From an uncultured Helicobacteraceae bacterium (GTDB lineage: Bacteria > Campylobacterota > Campylobacteria > Campylobacterales > Helicobacteraceae): a stretch of DNA of 64,000 nt. The number at the start of each line of letters is the position of its first letter. Position 1 is the first letter of the stretch. The notes below the pieces were generated by a model that was not told where the DNA came from, ran no database searches, and saw only the letters and a list, made by a program, of their open reading frames with translations. This document shows, in pieces, positions 42,689 to 52,748 of the stretch. Both the position numbers and the translations under genes were made by a program. Location: positions 92,529-156,528 of the forward strand of contig CAJTQL010000004.1 of assembly GCA_910578285.1 (NCBI GenBank), read 5' to 3'.

Positions 42689-43329
42689 AGAAGATTCCTT
42701 AGGAGCGCTACACCATCGGTGCTGCCAAGCAAGGATTCCATAGCACGCTCGGGGTGAGGCATGAGTCCAAAGATATTTTTTTCTTTATTGCAGATTCCTG
42801 CGATGTTGTGCATTGAGCCGTTTGGGTTGTCCTCATAGCACAAAAGAATCTGGTCATGCTCACGCAATGATTGCACATTGGGTGCGTAATAGCAGCCATC
42901 GGCATGCGCAATCGGAATGCGCAAATGAGCTCCTTTTGGTAAGCCTCGCAAGAAGGCATTGTCGTTGCTTTGCACGCAAAGTGTTGCCATCTTGGACACA
43001 AAGCGTCCGCTGTGGTTGCGCATAAGCGCGCCTTCTAGCAAGCCGCTTTCAAGCAGAATCTGGAAACCATTGCAGATTCCTAGCACCCTGCCACCCTTTT
43101 TGGCAAACTCTGCCACAGCGCCCATAATGGGCGCAAAACGTGCGATTGCTCCACACCGCAGATAATCGCCATAGCTAAAACCCCCGGGTAAAACGACTAA
43201 GTCGGTATTTTTGGGCAGGGCAGAATCAGCAAACCAAACGAAATGCGTTTGCGCGCCAAGCATTGTATAGGCATGGTGCATATCCCATTCGCAATTTGTT
43301 CCCAAAAAGCGTATGATAGCAACATTCAT
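42682..43329 (-). CDS. purQ: Phosphoribosylformylglycinamidine synthase, glutaminase subunit
   Basis: PurQ supplies ammonia to PurL in the fourth step of purine synthesis. The 215-residue class I amidotransferase has the nucleophile cysteine in GICNGFQILLESGLL and the His/Glu pair in MPHPERAME. It overlaps purS by 4 bases, forming the classic PurS/PurQ pair; purL is outside the window. H. pylori lacks this pathway. Confidence 0.97.
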   Translation of the reverse strand: MNVAIIRFLGTNCEWDMHHAYTMLGAQTHFVWFADSALPKNTDLVVLPGGFSYGDYLRCGAIARFAPIMGAVAEFAKKGGRVLGICNGFQILLESGLLEGALMRNHSGRFVSKMATLCVQSNDNAFLRGLPKGAHLRIPIAHADGCYYAPNVQSLREHDQILLCYEDNPNGSMHNIAGICNKEKNIFGLMPHPERAMESLLGSTDGVALLRNLLC

Positions 43330-43562
43330 AGTTCAATCTCATAGTCTTCGATGACATGATTAGCAAGCAGAACCTCGCATGCCTTTTGCGCCACCTCACG
43401 CGCGCTCTGCTTGTCTGGCGCGTCAATATCGAGCACAAAAAGCCTGCCCGCGCGCACATTGCGAATCGAATCAAATGCAAGCGTGTGCAATGCGTTTAGA
43501 ATCGTTTTGCCCTCTGAATCTAAAACTCCGTCTTTAAGGGTAATGCAGACTTTTGCTTGCAT
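43326..43562 (-). CDS. purS: Phosphoribosylformylglycinamidine synthase subunit PurS
   Basis: A 78-residue PurS, the small dimer that bridges PurQ and the short PurL. It has the typical KVCITLKDGVLDSEGKTI start and the C-terminal DYEIEL ending. It lies 9 bases after purC and overlaps purQ. Confidence 0.95.
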   Translation of the reverse strand: MQAKVCITLKDGVLDSEGKTILNALHTLAFDSIRNVRAGRLFVLDIDAPDKQSAREVAQKACEVLLANHVIEDYEIEL

Positions 43563-43571
43563 AGTCGTCTC

Positions 43572-44270
43572 CTAAGAAAGTATGCGTGAAAGCACCTCTT
43601 CATAAGCCATTTTGACACTGCCCAAATCTTCGCGGAATCGGTCTTTGTCAAGCTTTTCGTTGCTTGTTGCGTCCCAAAAGCGGCAGCTATCAGGTGTGAT
43701 TTCATCAGCAAGCAGGAGTGTGTTGTCTGAATCGAGTCCAAACTCGAGCTTGAAATCAATCAGGCGCAGATTCCGCTTGGCAAAAAATGGAGTGAGGATT
43801 GCATTCACAGCACGTGCCTCTTTGCGCAATTGTTCGAGCAGGTTCGTATGCGGCACGCAGCCAAGCAGTAGCGCGTGCTCATCGTTGATGAGCGGGTCGC
43901 CTAGCGAGTCGTTTTTGTAATAAAACTCGACAAGTTCATTGAGAATTGTCCCTTCACGTACGCCAAGCCGCTTGGTGAGTGAGCCTGTGGCGACATTGCG
44001 CACGACAACTTCGATGGGAATAATCTGCACGCGTTTGCAGACAATTTCATTTTCGCTATGTTTGCGCACAAAATGTGTGGCGATTCCGTGTGATTGCAGC
44101 AGTTCAAATAGCAATGTTGTAATCGCGCAATTGAGTTTGCCCTTGCCTTCTTCGCTGCTCTTTTTTTGAGCATTGAATGCTGTCAAATCGTCTTTGAAAA
44201 ATGCGATGACTTCATCAGGATTGTTTGTTGCAAACAGCCTTTTTCCTTTGCCTTCGTAGAGGAGCTCCAT
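43572..44270 (-). CDS. purC: SAICAR synthetase
   Basis: PurC joins aspartate to CAIR. The 232-residue protein opens with LLYEGKGKRLFAT, and has IPIEVVVRNVATGS (substrate loop) and the LIDFKLEFG and LADEITPDSCRFWD motifs. Length is normal. It lies between ctpA and purS in the same run of genes. Confidence 0.97.
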   Translation of the reverse strand: MELLYEGKGKRLFATNNPDEVIAFFKDDLTAFNAQKKSSEEGKGKLNCAITTLLFELLQSHGIATHFVRKHSENEIVCKRVQIIPIEVVVRNVATGSLTKRLGVREGTILNELVEFYYKNDSLGDPLINDEHALLLGCVPHTNLLEQLRKEARAVNAILTPFFAKRNLRLIDFKLEFGLDSDNTLLLADEITPDSCRFWDATSNEKLDKDRFREDLGSVKMAYEEVLSRILS

Positions 44271-44279
44271 TCTCTCTCC

Positions 44280-45569
44280 TTATTGAGAATCGGGCTTGAT
44301 GACTGCCCATGATTTCAGCACATCAACCGCACTTTTGAGCTGAATATCGTCCCAGAGCATGTTGTTTGTAATATCGTTCTTGTTGCTCTCTTTTTTGGAC
44401 GATGTGTCGATTTTTTCGAGCTCACCTTCGAGATGTTGTTTGAGGTCAGATTCTTTGATGCTAAAGCTATTTTCTTCGCGTGGGACGGCACCGGGATAAA
44501 TCAGCAAATCGGGCGTGATTCCAAGCGCTTGAATCGTGCGTCCGCTTGGGAGATAATAGCGTGCAATCGTGAGACGCAAGCCCTCGTTTTTATCAAGTGG
44601 TAGCACAACTTGCACGCTGCCTTTGCCAAAGCTTTTTTCACCTACAATAACAGCGCGTTTGTGGTCTTGGAGCGCCCCTGCGACAATCTCGCTTGCACTT
44701 GCACTTCCGCCATTTATGAGCACCACCATAGGCACGGATTCATAGGCACTATTTGCTGAAGCCTTAAACTCGATATTCTCGCTTTCTTCGCGCCCTTTTT
44801 GTGAGACGATAATGCCCTCTTTTAAGAAAAGATCCGAGACCTCAACAGCTTGATTGAGCAATCCGCCCGGGTTGCTGCGTAAATCAAGAATAATACCCTT
44901 GAGCCATTTTGCTTTTTTGAGTTCCTCTTTGATATGTTGGCTCACATTGCGGCTAAATGAGCTCACGCGGATATAGAGAATCTCGGTACCTGCAATGCGC
45001 TTTGCCTTGACTGCTTCGACTTTGATGATGTCGCGCACGATGTCAAAAACAATGGGCTTGGGCTCATTTTTGCGCACAATTGCAAGCTGCACTTTGCTGC
45101 CCGGCTCGCCGCGCATGAGGTCGACAGCGTCATCGATTGCCATATTGAGTGTGCTCTTGTCGTTGATTTTGAGGATAATATCGCCGCTTTTAAGTCCTGC
45201 TTTTTCGCCCGGAGTGCCATCTATGGGCGAGATGATGGTGAGCGCACCCTCTTTGAGCCCAATCGTGATTCCAACACCACCAAATTCGCCGCTTGTTTGT
45301 ACCTTGAGTTCGTCAAATTTGCGTGTGTCTAGGTAGGCAGAATGTGCATCTAGGTTGCTCAACATGCCGTCAATAGCTTTGTTGACAATCTCGTTGAATG
45401 AAATCTCATCGACATAGCGCTCTTCAATCATGCGCATAACATTGCGCAATTTGTTGTAGGCTTCGAGCCTCCCAGTGCTTGCTGCTTTGTCTTTTGTCGC
45501 ATTGGTTTCTGCATTGGCAAACCCTACCCAACAGAAAATCATAAAAGCCAGAATAATGTGTCGTGTCAT
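44280..45569 (-). CDS. ctpA: C-terminal processing protease CtpA (S41)
   Basis: A 429-residue periplasmic protease with signal peptide (ILAFMIFCWVGFANA), a PDZ domain (~residues 85-170: FGGVGITIG, PAEKAGLKSGD-like PGEKAGLKSGDIILKI) and the S41 catalytic core with Ser in NGGSASASEIVAGAL and Lys in GEKSFGKGSVQ. It trims C-termini of envelope proteins. The ATG at 45569 follows GAGGAC; the longer frame has no signal. A weak TATAGT lies just upstream. Confidence 0.93.
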   Translation of the reverse strand: MTRHIILAFMIFCWVGFANAETNATKDKAASTGRLEAYNKLRNVMRMIEERYVDEISFNEIVNKAIDGMLSNLDAHSAYLDTRKFDELKVQTSGEFGGVGITIGLKEGALTIISPIDGTPGEKAGLKSGDIILKINDKSTLNMAIDDAVDLMRGEPGSKVQLAIVRKNEPKPIVFDIVRDIIKVEAVKAKRIAGTEILYIRVSSFSRNVSQHIKEELKKAKWLKGIILDLRSNPGGLLNQAVEVSDLFLKEGIIVSQKGREESENIEFKASANSAYESVPMVVLINGGSASASEIVAGALQDHKRAVIVGEKSFGKGSVQVVLPLDKNEGLRLTIARYYLPSGRTIQALGITPDLLIYPGAVPREENSFSIKESDLKQHLEGELEKIDTSSKKESNKNDITNNMLWDDIQLKSAVDVLKSWAVIKPDSQ

Positions 45570-45626
45570 TTTGTCCTCTTTCATAAAAGTACGTACTATA
45601 GCGCACAAAATAAAACAAGCTGCATG

Positions 45627-46124
45627 TTATTCATGACGCAACAAGAGTAGCAGCCGACTAGCAAAAAGCGCGATGAGTGCATAGAATGCAGTATAGAATA
45701 CCCATACAGATTGTTGGTGTAGCGTATGGAAATTGCTGTCTGCAAGAAACTCTTCGCCTTGTTTTTGAATTTCTACTATTGCAGGTAGATAATAAAGCAC
45801 AAAAAGCAAAATTGCAGCAATGGCGATTGCGCTAAAAATCAAGAAACGTTTTTGTGAATGGATTGTGGCGCTAAGAATCTCATAGATTGCGATAAGAATT
45901 GCAACAAAGAGCAGTACATAGCTTGCGCGGATAAAGATTTCGGTCATAATCTGCCCTGCTTGGAAGGCATTGATTGCGCCTTCTGAGATGATGAGCGCAT
46001 CACGAAAAATCACAGGAGCACTAAGTGCACCTAGCGAAAGAATCACGCCACATGCAAAGCCTAGCATGAGGAGATAGAAAATCGTGAGTGCCTGAAAAAG
46101 GGCGGTTACAAGTTTAGGATTCAT
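45627..46124 (-). CDS. DUF4149 membrane protein
   Basis: A 165-residue protein with four membrane spans and the DUF4149 pattern (GVILSLGALSAPVIF near residue 30; HTLHQQSVWVFY before the last span). Function unknown. It overlaps dxs by 11 bases, so it is the end of the hisC-fliF-fliG-fliH-dxs series before ctpA. Confidence 0.82.
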   Translation of the reverse strand: MNPKLVTALFQALTIFYLLMLGFACGVILSLGALSAPVIFRDALIISEGAINAFQAGQIMTEIFIRASYVLLFVAILIAIYEILSATIHSQKRFLIFSAIAIAAILLFVLYYLPAIVEIQKQGEEFLADSNFHTLHQQSVWVFYTAFYALIALFASRLLLLLRHE

Positions 46125-47991
46125 TATTATCCTTTTGCTGTCTTAGCATTGTGATGTAGCGATGTAGCAGCGATTCTGTGTCGATTTGTAACATTTGTTC
46201 GACATGCTCGACTTTGCCATGCGGCACAAACAAGTCAGGAATCTCGAATGAAACGATACGTACATGCGTGCCATGTTCATTTTGCCATTCGCTAAGCGCG
46301 CTGGCAATGCCGCAAGGAATGATGTTGTCGCTCAAAACACACCATGTGCTATGAGTCTGCGCAAGAGAGTAGAGCAGGGCAGAATCAAGCGGTTTGGCAA
46401 AACGCAAATCGACAAGTGTTGGAAGCGGCAGCTCTTTCTCACGCAACGCCTGCACAAGCTGGTATCCTCTGCCCACACCATTGCCATAGCAAACAAGCGC
46501 TACGTTGGCTTGCCCTTGAATGAGAATCTCGCCTTTTCCTGTCTCAATCTCACTAAAAGGCAACGTGGAATCATCGAGGATAAAACTCTTGCGTGGATAG
46601 CGCACAGCAAGTGGTCCGCTATCAAAAGTTTGTGCGAAGCGCACCATTGCGGCGAGCATCGCATTGCAAAACGGCGCGCAAAGCGTGAAATTGGGAATGA
46701 GCCGCAGATAGCCGACATCAAACAAGCCTTGATGTGTTTCGCCATCTTCTCCGACAATCCCTGCGCGGTCAAGCATAAAGCGCACGGGCAAGCTCAAGAT
46801 TCCGACATCATGCACGAGCTGGTCGAATCCGCGCTGCAAGAAAGTGGAATAGATTGCCACAAATGGACGCAAGCCTTCTTTGGCACAGGCTGCCATTGAG
46901 GTAACGCCATGCGCTTCGGCAATGGCAATATCCCAAAAGCGGTCGGGATAGGCTGCAATGAGCGCGTCTAGCCCTGTGCCGCTCGGCATTGCAGCGGTGA
47001 TTCCAACCAAGCGAGAATCGTCATGCGCAAGGGAAAGCAATGTTTGTGAAAAAACGCTTGTTGGCGATTTTGTGATGCTTTTTGTCTTTGTTTGTCCATT
47101 GTGCAAATCAAACGAGCTAACGCTATGCCATGATTCTTGATGCCCCTCGGCGATTTTGTAGCCCTTGCCTTTGAGTGTTTGGGTGTGGATGACGATAGGT
47201 TTTTGCATGTTTTTGGCGAGTGTGAGTGCGTCTATGATTTCACGTAGATTGTGCCCATCGATGGGTCCGATGTATTCGAGCCCGAGTTCCTCGAACAGCA
47301 GTCCGGGCGTGATGAGTTTGAGCGATTCTTCGAAACGTTTTGCCATATAGGTTGCCCCATCGGGCAGCTTGCGCAATATGGATTCTGCGCGTGATTTGAG
47401 CGATTGGAAGAACTCGCCCGCAATGGCTTGCGAGAGATAGCGGCTAATTGCGCCGATGGGGTGGGCGATGCTCATTTCATTATCATTGAGTAGAATCACG
47501 AGCGGATATTTGCGGTCGCCTAGCTCATTGAGCGCTTCGTAGCATAAGCCTGAAGACAAAGAGCCATCTCCAATGAGCACAACGGGGATTCTGTCTTCTT
47601 CGCGCAGCGCAATGGCTTTGGCAGCTCCAACACCAAGCGAGAGTGAGGTCGAGCTATGCCCCGCCACAAAATAATCATAAGGGCTTTCTTTGGGGTTGGT
47701 GTAGCCGCTAATGCCTTGATATTGCCGTAAGGTTTCAAAGCTTTCCCAGCGGTCTGTGAGCAGTTTGTGCGCATAGGCTTGGTGCGAGACATCAAAGATA
47801 AAAGGGTCGTTGGGGCAGTCAAAGACATAGTGCATAGCGACAATGAGCTCTGTTGCGCCAAGCGTTGAACTCAAATGCCCGCCATTTTGCGAGACGACAT
47901 GCAAGATTCTGTTGCGAATCTGCTCGCAAAGGGTCGTGAGCTCGTCTATGCTTTTTTGTTTGATAGCTGTGAGCTGTATTGAAGCTATCAC
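46114..47991 (-). CDS. dxs: 1-deoxy-D-xylulose-5-phosphate synthase
   Basis: Dxs condenses pyruvate and glyceraldehyde-3-phosphate, the first step of the MEP isoprenoid route. The 625-residue enzyme shows GHSSTSLSLG, the thiamine-diphosphate motif IGDGSLSSGLCYEALNELG, and the central DGHNLREI region. The start is GTG overlapping the fliH stop (GTGA). H. pylori has the same fliF-fliG-fliH-dxs order. Confidence 0.97.
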   Translation of the reverse strand: MIASIQLTAIKQKSIDELTTLCEQIRNRILHVVSQNGGHLSSTLGATELIVAMHYVFDCPNDPFIFDVSHQAYAHKLLTDRWESFETLRQYQGISGYTNPKESPYDYFVAGHSSTSLSLGVGAAKAIALREEDRIPVVLIGDGSLSSGLCYEALNELGDRKYPLVILLNDNEMSIAHPIGAISRYLSQAIAGEFFQSLKSRAESILRKLPDGATYMAKRFEESLKLITPGLLFEELGLEYIGPIDGHNLREIIDALTLAKNMQKPIVIHTQTLKGKGYKIAEGHQESWHSVSSFDLHNGQTKTKSITKSPTSVFSQTLLSLAHDDSRLVGITAAMPSGTGLDALIAAYPDRFWDIAIAEAHGVTSMAACAKEGLRPFVAIYSTFLQRGFDQLVHDVGILSLPVRFMLDRAGIVGEDGETHQGLFDVGYLRLIPNFTLCAPFCNAMLAAMVRFAQTFDSGPLAVRYPRKSFILDDSTLPFSEIETGKGEILIQGQANVALVCYGNGVGRGYQLVQALREKELPLPTLVDLRFAKPLDSALLYSLAQTHSTWCVLSDNIIPCGIASALSEWQNEHGTHVRIVSFEIPDLFVPHGKVEHVEQMLQIDTESLLHRYITMLRQQKDNNES

Positions 47992-48821
47992 GATGAGCGT
48001 CCTTCGAGAATCGAGCGCTTGAGATTCTCAAAACGTGACATAATCGTGCCATCAAGATTGCCGCTATCGCTAATCACGACAACGCCACCACGTGCAATGG
48101 CTTTGTCAGCTTGGAGCTTGATGCGCCCATCGCCATCGAATCGCTTGAGTAATAGCGCATAATCTTGAGGATTGAGTTTGATGAGAATTTTTGTTGCTTC
48201 TTTGAGTGATTCGAGTAGTTTTTTGGAAAGCATTAGGGCGATTTCGCTGCTTTCTGTTGAGACTTCTTTGGCGATGATTTCCTTAGCAATATCAATCGCA
48301 ATGAGGCTCAAATCTTTTTCGATAGCGTTGATTTGCTCTTCGACTTTTAGCGCCGTCTCGCCGATTTGAGCAATCGAATCGCCGAAGGCTTGCAATTGTG
48401 CATTGATTTCATCTTGCATTTGTGTTTTAGCAAGCTCTTGTCCTTCTTTGATTCCTTGCTGCCGCGATTCTTCTTTTGCTTCGCGCAAGATTTTTTCCAT
48501 CTCTTCTTGTTGTTTGTCAAGCTTTTGTTGCACACTAGCAAGTGTTTTCTCGAGTCCATCGCTTTTTTCGAGCAAACGTTCGATGAGCTCTGCTTCAATT
48601 CCGCTAATTACCTGCGGTGGCGGCATTGCTGGGGTTTCGGCTTGTTCCGTGTCCTGTTCTTGTTGTGGCTCAATTTCATCGAGCAAGGGTGCGTGCGCGA
48701 TGTTTTTGCTAGAATCATCAGACAATGGAGATTCCATCGCCTTAAATTCATACCTTCTGATGTCATGCCGAGAACGTCTATCGGTTGCGATGACGTTTTC
48801 TTTTGATTCTGAATTATTCAA
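47988..48821 (-). CDS. fliH: Flagellar export ATPase regulator FliH
   Basis: FliH binds the ATPase FliI and delivers it to the export gate. The 277-residue protein is a long coiled coil (residues ~85-150, with KLDKQQEEMEKILREAKEE-like heptads) and a globular C-terminal part. The start is taken as TTG at 48821, which overlaps the fliG stop by 8 bases and has AGAGGA just upstream; another TTG at 48842 is possible but lacks that signal. Confidence 0.92.
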   Translation of the reverse strand: MNNSESKENVIATDRRSRHDIRRYEFKAMESPLSDDSSKNIAHAPLLDEIEPQQEQDTEQAETPAMPPPQVISGIEAELIERLLEKSDGLEKTLASVQQKLDKQQEEMEKILREAKEESRQQGIKEGQELAKTQMQDEINAQLQAFGDSIAQIGETALKVEEQINAIEKDLSLIAIDIAKEIIAKEVSTESSEIALMLSKKLLESLKEATKILIKLNPQDYALLLKRFDGDGRIKLQADKAIARGGVVVISDSGNLDGTIMSRFENLKRSILEGRSS

Positions 48822-49839
48822 CCATGTCCTCTTGTTCGCCAATTTGAATTACGCCTTGTTCTGCAAGGGCTTGCACAACTTCTACGACTTTGCGCTGTGC
48901 ACTTTCAACATCTTTGACGCGCACAGCTCCAAGAAATTGCATTTCTTCCATGAACTGCTCGCCCGCACGTTGCGACATATTGCCAATGAACTTCTGCTTG
49001 AGCTCTTCGGGCGCTGACTTGAGCGCGAGTGTGAGCTCCTTTTTGTCTGCCTGTTTGAGAATCTCTCGAATGGCTGCATTGTCGAGCTTTTCGATGTCTT
49101 CAAAGGTGAACATCATTTCTTTGATGTCATTTGCGAGCTGCTCATCGATTTGTTCAATATAGGCAATTGTCGCTTTTGCGGCTTTTTGCCCCAATCGGTT
49201 GAAGACCTCGGCAACAGCGCGCGGACCGCCAACTTCAACTTTGTAGCTTGTGAGTGATTCAAGTTTGCTTTCAAGCACGGTAGAAACCCTTTTGACAACA
49301 TTGGGCGAAATATCGCCGAGATTTGCCATACGAATGGCGATTTCCGCACGTAAATCATCGGTAAAATAGCTCAATGTCTCTGCGGCATTGGTTGGGTCCA
49401 TGTGCGCGAGAATGAGCGCGATGGTTTGCGGGTGCTCGTTGATGATGAAATCGGCGAGCTGTTGCGGACGAATCTTGCCCAAATAGGCAAAATTCTGTGT
49501 CGATTGCATGGATTTGGAGAGTTTGTCGAGGACTTTTTTCGCCTCTTCTGGTCCTAGTACGCGATAGAGAATCTCTTTGGCATATTCCATACCACCTGCG
49601 GCAATGTATTGATTAGATTGGAAAATGGCATAGAATTCCTCAAGAATTACGGTGGCAATGGGCTTGTCAATCCCTGTATTTTGGGCGATATATTTTGAGA
49701 CTTCGGTAATCGAATCCAAATCGAGCCGTGCAAAAATATCACCAGCAATGTCATCGCCGACTTGCAAAAGGACTATGGCGATTTTCTCCGCCATACTCAT
49801 TTCATCATATTGAGCCTGCTGACGCGGGGTGAGGGGCAT
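48814..49839 (-). CDS. fliG: Flagellar motor switch protein FliG
   Basis: FliG transmits torque from the stator to the rotor. The 341-residue protein has the N-terminal FliF-binding domain, the EHPQ motif in NEHPQTIALIL of the middle domain, and the C-terminal charged helix region (FTFEDIEKLDNAAIREILKQ, cited by its first residues) that contacts MotA. It lies 11 bases after fliF. Confidence 0.97.
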   Translation of the reverse strand: MPLTPRQQAQYDEMSMAEKIAIVLLQVGDDIAGDIFARLDLDSITEVSKYIAQNTGIDKPIATVILEEFYAIFQSNQYIAAGGMEYAKEILYRVLGPEEAKKVLDKLSKSMQSTQNFAYLGKIRPQQLADFIINEHPQTIALILAHMDPTNAAETLSYFTDDLRAEIAIRMANLGDISPNVVKRVSTVLESKLESLTSYKVEVGGPRAVAEVFNRLGQKAAKATIAYIEQIDEQLANDIKEMMFTFEDIEKLDNAAIREILKQADKKELTLALKSAPEELKQKFIGNMSQRAGEQFMEEMQFLGAVRVKDVESAQRKVVEVVQALAEQGVIQIGEQEDMVE

Positions 49840-49850
49840 AGATGACTCCT

Positions 49851-51572
49851 TTACTTTTTGTCTGCAAATGCTGCTTTTTCATCGATTCCAAGCTCGTCAT
49901 GCACAAGGGCTTGGAATACACTCGCAACATCATCAGGCTTATCTTGCAAGATTGCTTTGAGCTTCTCGAGCAAGATTTCATACTTAAGCTCCTCTTCGTT
50001 GAGCCCAGAACTAAGCCCGAGTTGATCTTCAACGCGTTTGCGCATTTCGTTGAGTTTGTTGTTCATGTCTTCGTCATCGTCTTCAAGCCGAATGAGAGAT
50101 TCGAGCTCGTCTTCATCGTCTTCTTGAACCTCAAGCATACGCTCCATAAAGGGTGCGATGACTTTTTTGTAGAACACAAATAGAATGAATGCTACGACAA
50201 GATATTTGAACAACGGCGCAAAAGGTCCAAGCAATTTCTGCATGGCGATGATAAAACGTTCAAACGCTGTTTTGGGCTCGTAGCCCGCTGTGGTGGCGTT
50301 GAACTCAAAATTGCTCACCGTGACTTGGTCGCCGCGGTCGGCATTGAATCCAATCGCTTGACGCACTTGATTGGCAATTTGCGCCATTGCATCTTCGCTA
50401 AGCGGCAAATATTCGAGCTGTTCTGTGCCTGCATCATCAATGCTGACGCGATAATGTCCATCGACAACCACAGCAGCCGTCAGTCGCTTGAGTGTTGCAA
50501 ATTCGCCCTTGATGCTTGCAACCTCGCGGTCAACGACGTTATTGACCGTACTTTCTGTGCGCTCATAGCGCTCACGAATGTCTTGGTTGTCAAGCCCTTG
50601 CACGGGTCCAATGTTGCTGACTGTTCCGGGAACACCACCAATCTCTTTGGGTTTATACCCTTCGCGCTTTTCTTCGATATTTTGCTCACTAATCACAAAG
50701 CTATTGGGTCCATAGCTTTCACGTGTACTTTGTTTTTGCGAAAAGTCAAATTCGGCTGTTACCTGTGCGACAACGCGCTCACGTCCACCGATAATCGGTG
50801 CTAGAACGGTGATAATTTTTTCTTCAAGTGCACGTTCTTCAGCACGTTTGTGGTTACGTTGCATTGCTGCTGCTTCTTTTGCGCCTGTAAGCCCATCATC
50901 TTCGCCAAGAGGCTCGCCTTCGGCGTTGGTAATTTTGACATTTTCGGGTGTCAGGCTCGTTACGGCTGCTGCTGTGAGGTTTTTGATTCCCATAATCTGT
51001 GCGGGTGTGAGCGTCATATTGGGACGTACATGCAAGACAATAGACGCTGTTGGGGCGATTGCTTGCGATGTGAAAACAGATTCTTTAGGTTGGGCGATTT
51101 TCACAATCGCTTTTTCGACAGGGTTGAGACTCTCGATTGTGCGGGTGAGCTCACCTTCTGTTGCGCGCAAAAGCTTCACTTTTTGGTCAAAATCTGTTTC
51201 GCCAAATTGGGGTGTGTTGAAAATCTCAAAGCCAACTTTGGAGCTCTTGGGAATCCCGTTGCCCGCGAGAATGATTCGTTGCTGATAGACTTGGTCGCTC
51301 GGAATGGCAATCGTATTTTCTTTGGGAATCTCATACGGGATTTGGTTTTGTTGCAAATGTTGCAAAACGAGCGCGGAATCTTGGGGTGATAATCCTTCAA
51401 AGAGTGTTACATAGCCCGAAGGCGTTTGTGGTCCGCTGCGCCCATTATAGACAAGCAAGAATCCGATAAAAATAACAAGCGCAACAACGGTGCCGATAAT
51501 TGTCAGTTTCTGTGGCCAATTCAGCTTGTTGTAGACAGCTTGTATTTGTCTAAAAATTGCCTTAAAATCCAT
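49851..51572 (-). CDS. fliF: Flagellar MS-ring protein FliF
   Basis: FliF builds the MS ring in the inner membrane. The 573-residue protein has two membrane spans (residues ~22-42 and ~445-465), the ring-building motifs in between (LFEGLSPQDSALVLQHLQ start; ITVLAPIIGGRERVVAQVTAEF), and a C-terminal FliG-binding tail near EEELKYEILLEKLKAILQ (in part). It lies 10 bases after hisC, an unusual metabolic partner. Confidence 0.96.
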   Translation of the reverse strand: MDFKAIFRQIQAVYNKLNWPQKLTIIGTVVALVIFIGFLLVYNGRSGPQTPSGYVTLFEGLSPQDSALVLQHLQQNQIPYEIPKENTIAIPSDQVYQQRIILAGNGIPKSSKVGFEIFNTPQFGETDFDQKVKLLRATEGELTRTIESLNPVEKAIVKIAQPKESVFTSQAIAPTASIVLHVRPNMTLTPAQIMGIKNLTAAAVTSLTPENVKITNAEGEPLGEDDGLTGAKEAAAMQRNHKRAEERALEEKIITVLAPIIGGRERVVAQVTAEFDFSQKQSTRESYGPNSFVISEQNIEEKREGYKPKEIGGVPGTVSNIGPVQGLDNQDIRERYERTESTVNNVVDREVASIKGEFATLKRLTAAVVVDGHYRVSIDDAGTEQLEYLPLSEDAMAQIANQVRQAIGFNADRGDQVTVSNFEFNATTAGYEPKTAFERFIIAMQKLLGPFAPLFKYLVVAFILFVFYKKVIAPFMERMLEVQEDDEDELESLIRLEDDDEDMNNKLNEMRKRVEDQLGLSSGLNEEELKYEILLEKLKAILQDKPDDVASVFQALVHDELGIDEKAAFADKK

Positions 51573-51582
51573 AGATTACCCC

Positions 51583-52686
51583 TTAGTCTTGTAAACTCCA
51601 AAATTCTTCTAAAAGTCCCAATAACCTTGTGTTTTGAGATTCTGTGCCAATCGTGATGCGAATGGCATTGAGATGATAGGACGCGAGATTGCGCACAATT
51701 ATGCCTTTTTGCAACAACCATTGCGCGAGCTCCGTGCTGTCTCTGCCTTCGAGTTTGAGAGTGATGAAATTCGCAAAAGAACGTATAAACGCAATGCCTT
51801 TTTCCTCACAGAATCGTTCATAACGTATCATCTCGCGCACACATTGTTGCAAGCAATCTCGCACAAAATCTTGCTGTGCAAGCGCTTCTTGTGCGGCAAC
51901 GAGCGAAAGAGTTGTGATGTTGAATGGCGGGCGCAGCTTATGCAGCGCAGCAATGATGGACGCATGTGCGATTCCATAGCCAACGCGCATCCCTCCAAGT
52001 CCATAGATTTTTGAGAATGTCCCCAGATAGAGAACATTGGGAAACTCGGCAACCAAATCTTTGGGAGAAAGAGCGCGATTCTTGTCTTTAAAAGCGGCAT
52101 ATTCTTGATATGCGCCGTCTATGATAACAAGCGTTTGCGAATCAATCTCGCGTAAAAACGCGCGCACATCTTCGCCAAGCAGACATTCGCCAAGCGGATT
52201 GTTGGGTGTGCATAGAAAGATGATTGCAGGAGAGTTTGTGCGATAGAGTTCCAAAAACTCGGCGAGGTTGTGCTCCGCACTTTTGGTGCGCACAATTGTT
52301 GCTTGCACGGCTTTGCTATAAATCTCATACATTGCAAATGTGACGCCTGCCATGAGCACACAATCACCTTTTTGACATTTTGCATGCACAGCAAGCTCGA
52401 TGACTTGGTCGCTTCCAGAGCCGATGATCAGCTGTTCAAATGCCACGTCAAAATGTCGCGACAGAGCATTTTTGAGCGCACTCATTGAATCATCAGGATA
52501 GAGATTCATCTTGTCGAGCGTTTGTGCTACGCGCTCCTTGACGGAGGGTGCTACGCCATTTGGATTTTCATTGCTCGCGAGTTTGATGACATCTTTAGCG
52601 GCAATGCCATATTGAGCGACAACCGATTCTATGGGCTTGCCTGCCTCATAGGTGTGTAGACAATCCAGCACCTCGTTGAATCTCAT
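51583..52686 (-). CDS. hisC: Histidinol-phosphate aminotransferase
   Basis: HisC is a PLP enzyme of histidine synthesis. The 367-residue protein has LASNENPNGVAPS at the substrate-binding start, the PLP-binding lysine in TFSKIYGLGGMRVGYG, and NFITLKLEGRD at the C-terminal domain. It may also act on aromatic amino acids. It is the first gene of the series that continues into fliF. Confidence 0.95.
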   Translation of the reverse strand: MRFNEVLDCLHTYEAGKPIESVVAQYGIAAKDVIKLASNENPNGVAPSVKERVAQTLDKMNLYPDDSMSALKNALSRHFDVAFEQLIIGSGSDQVIELAVHAKCQKGDCVLMAGVTFAMYEIYSKAVQATIVRTKSAEHNLAEFLELYRTNSPAIIFLCTPNNPLGECLLGEDVRAFLREIDSQTLVIIDGAYQEYAAFKDKNRALSPKDLVAEFPNVLYLGTFSKIYGLGGMRVGYGIAHASIIAALHKLRPPFNITTLSLVAAQEALAQQDFVRDCLQQCVREMIRYERFCEEKGIAFIRSFANFITLKLEGRDSTELAQWLLQKGIIVRNLASYHLNAIRITIGTESQNTRLLGLLEEFWSLQD

Positions 52687-52748
52687 CTCCCTCTCCGCAC
52701 TCCATTAATCCCTCTTTGTATAGGAGCTCTTTATGATAAAATCAAGCT

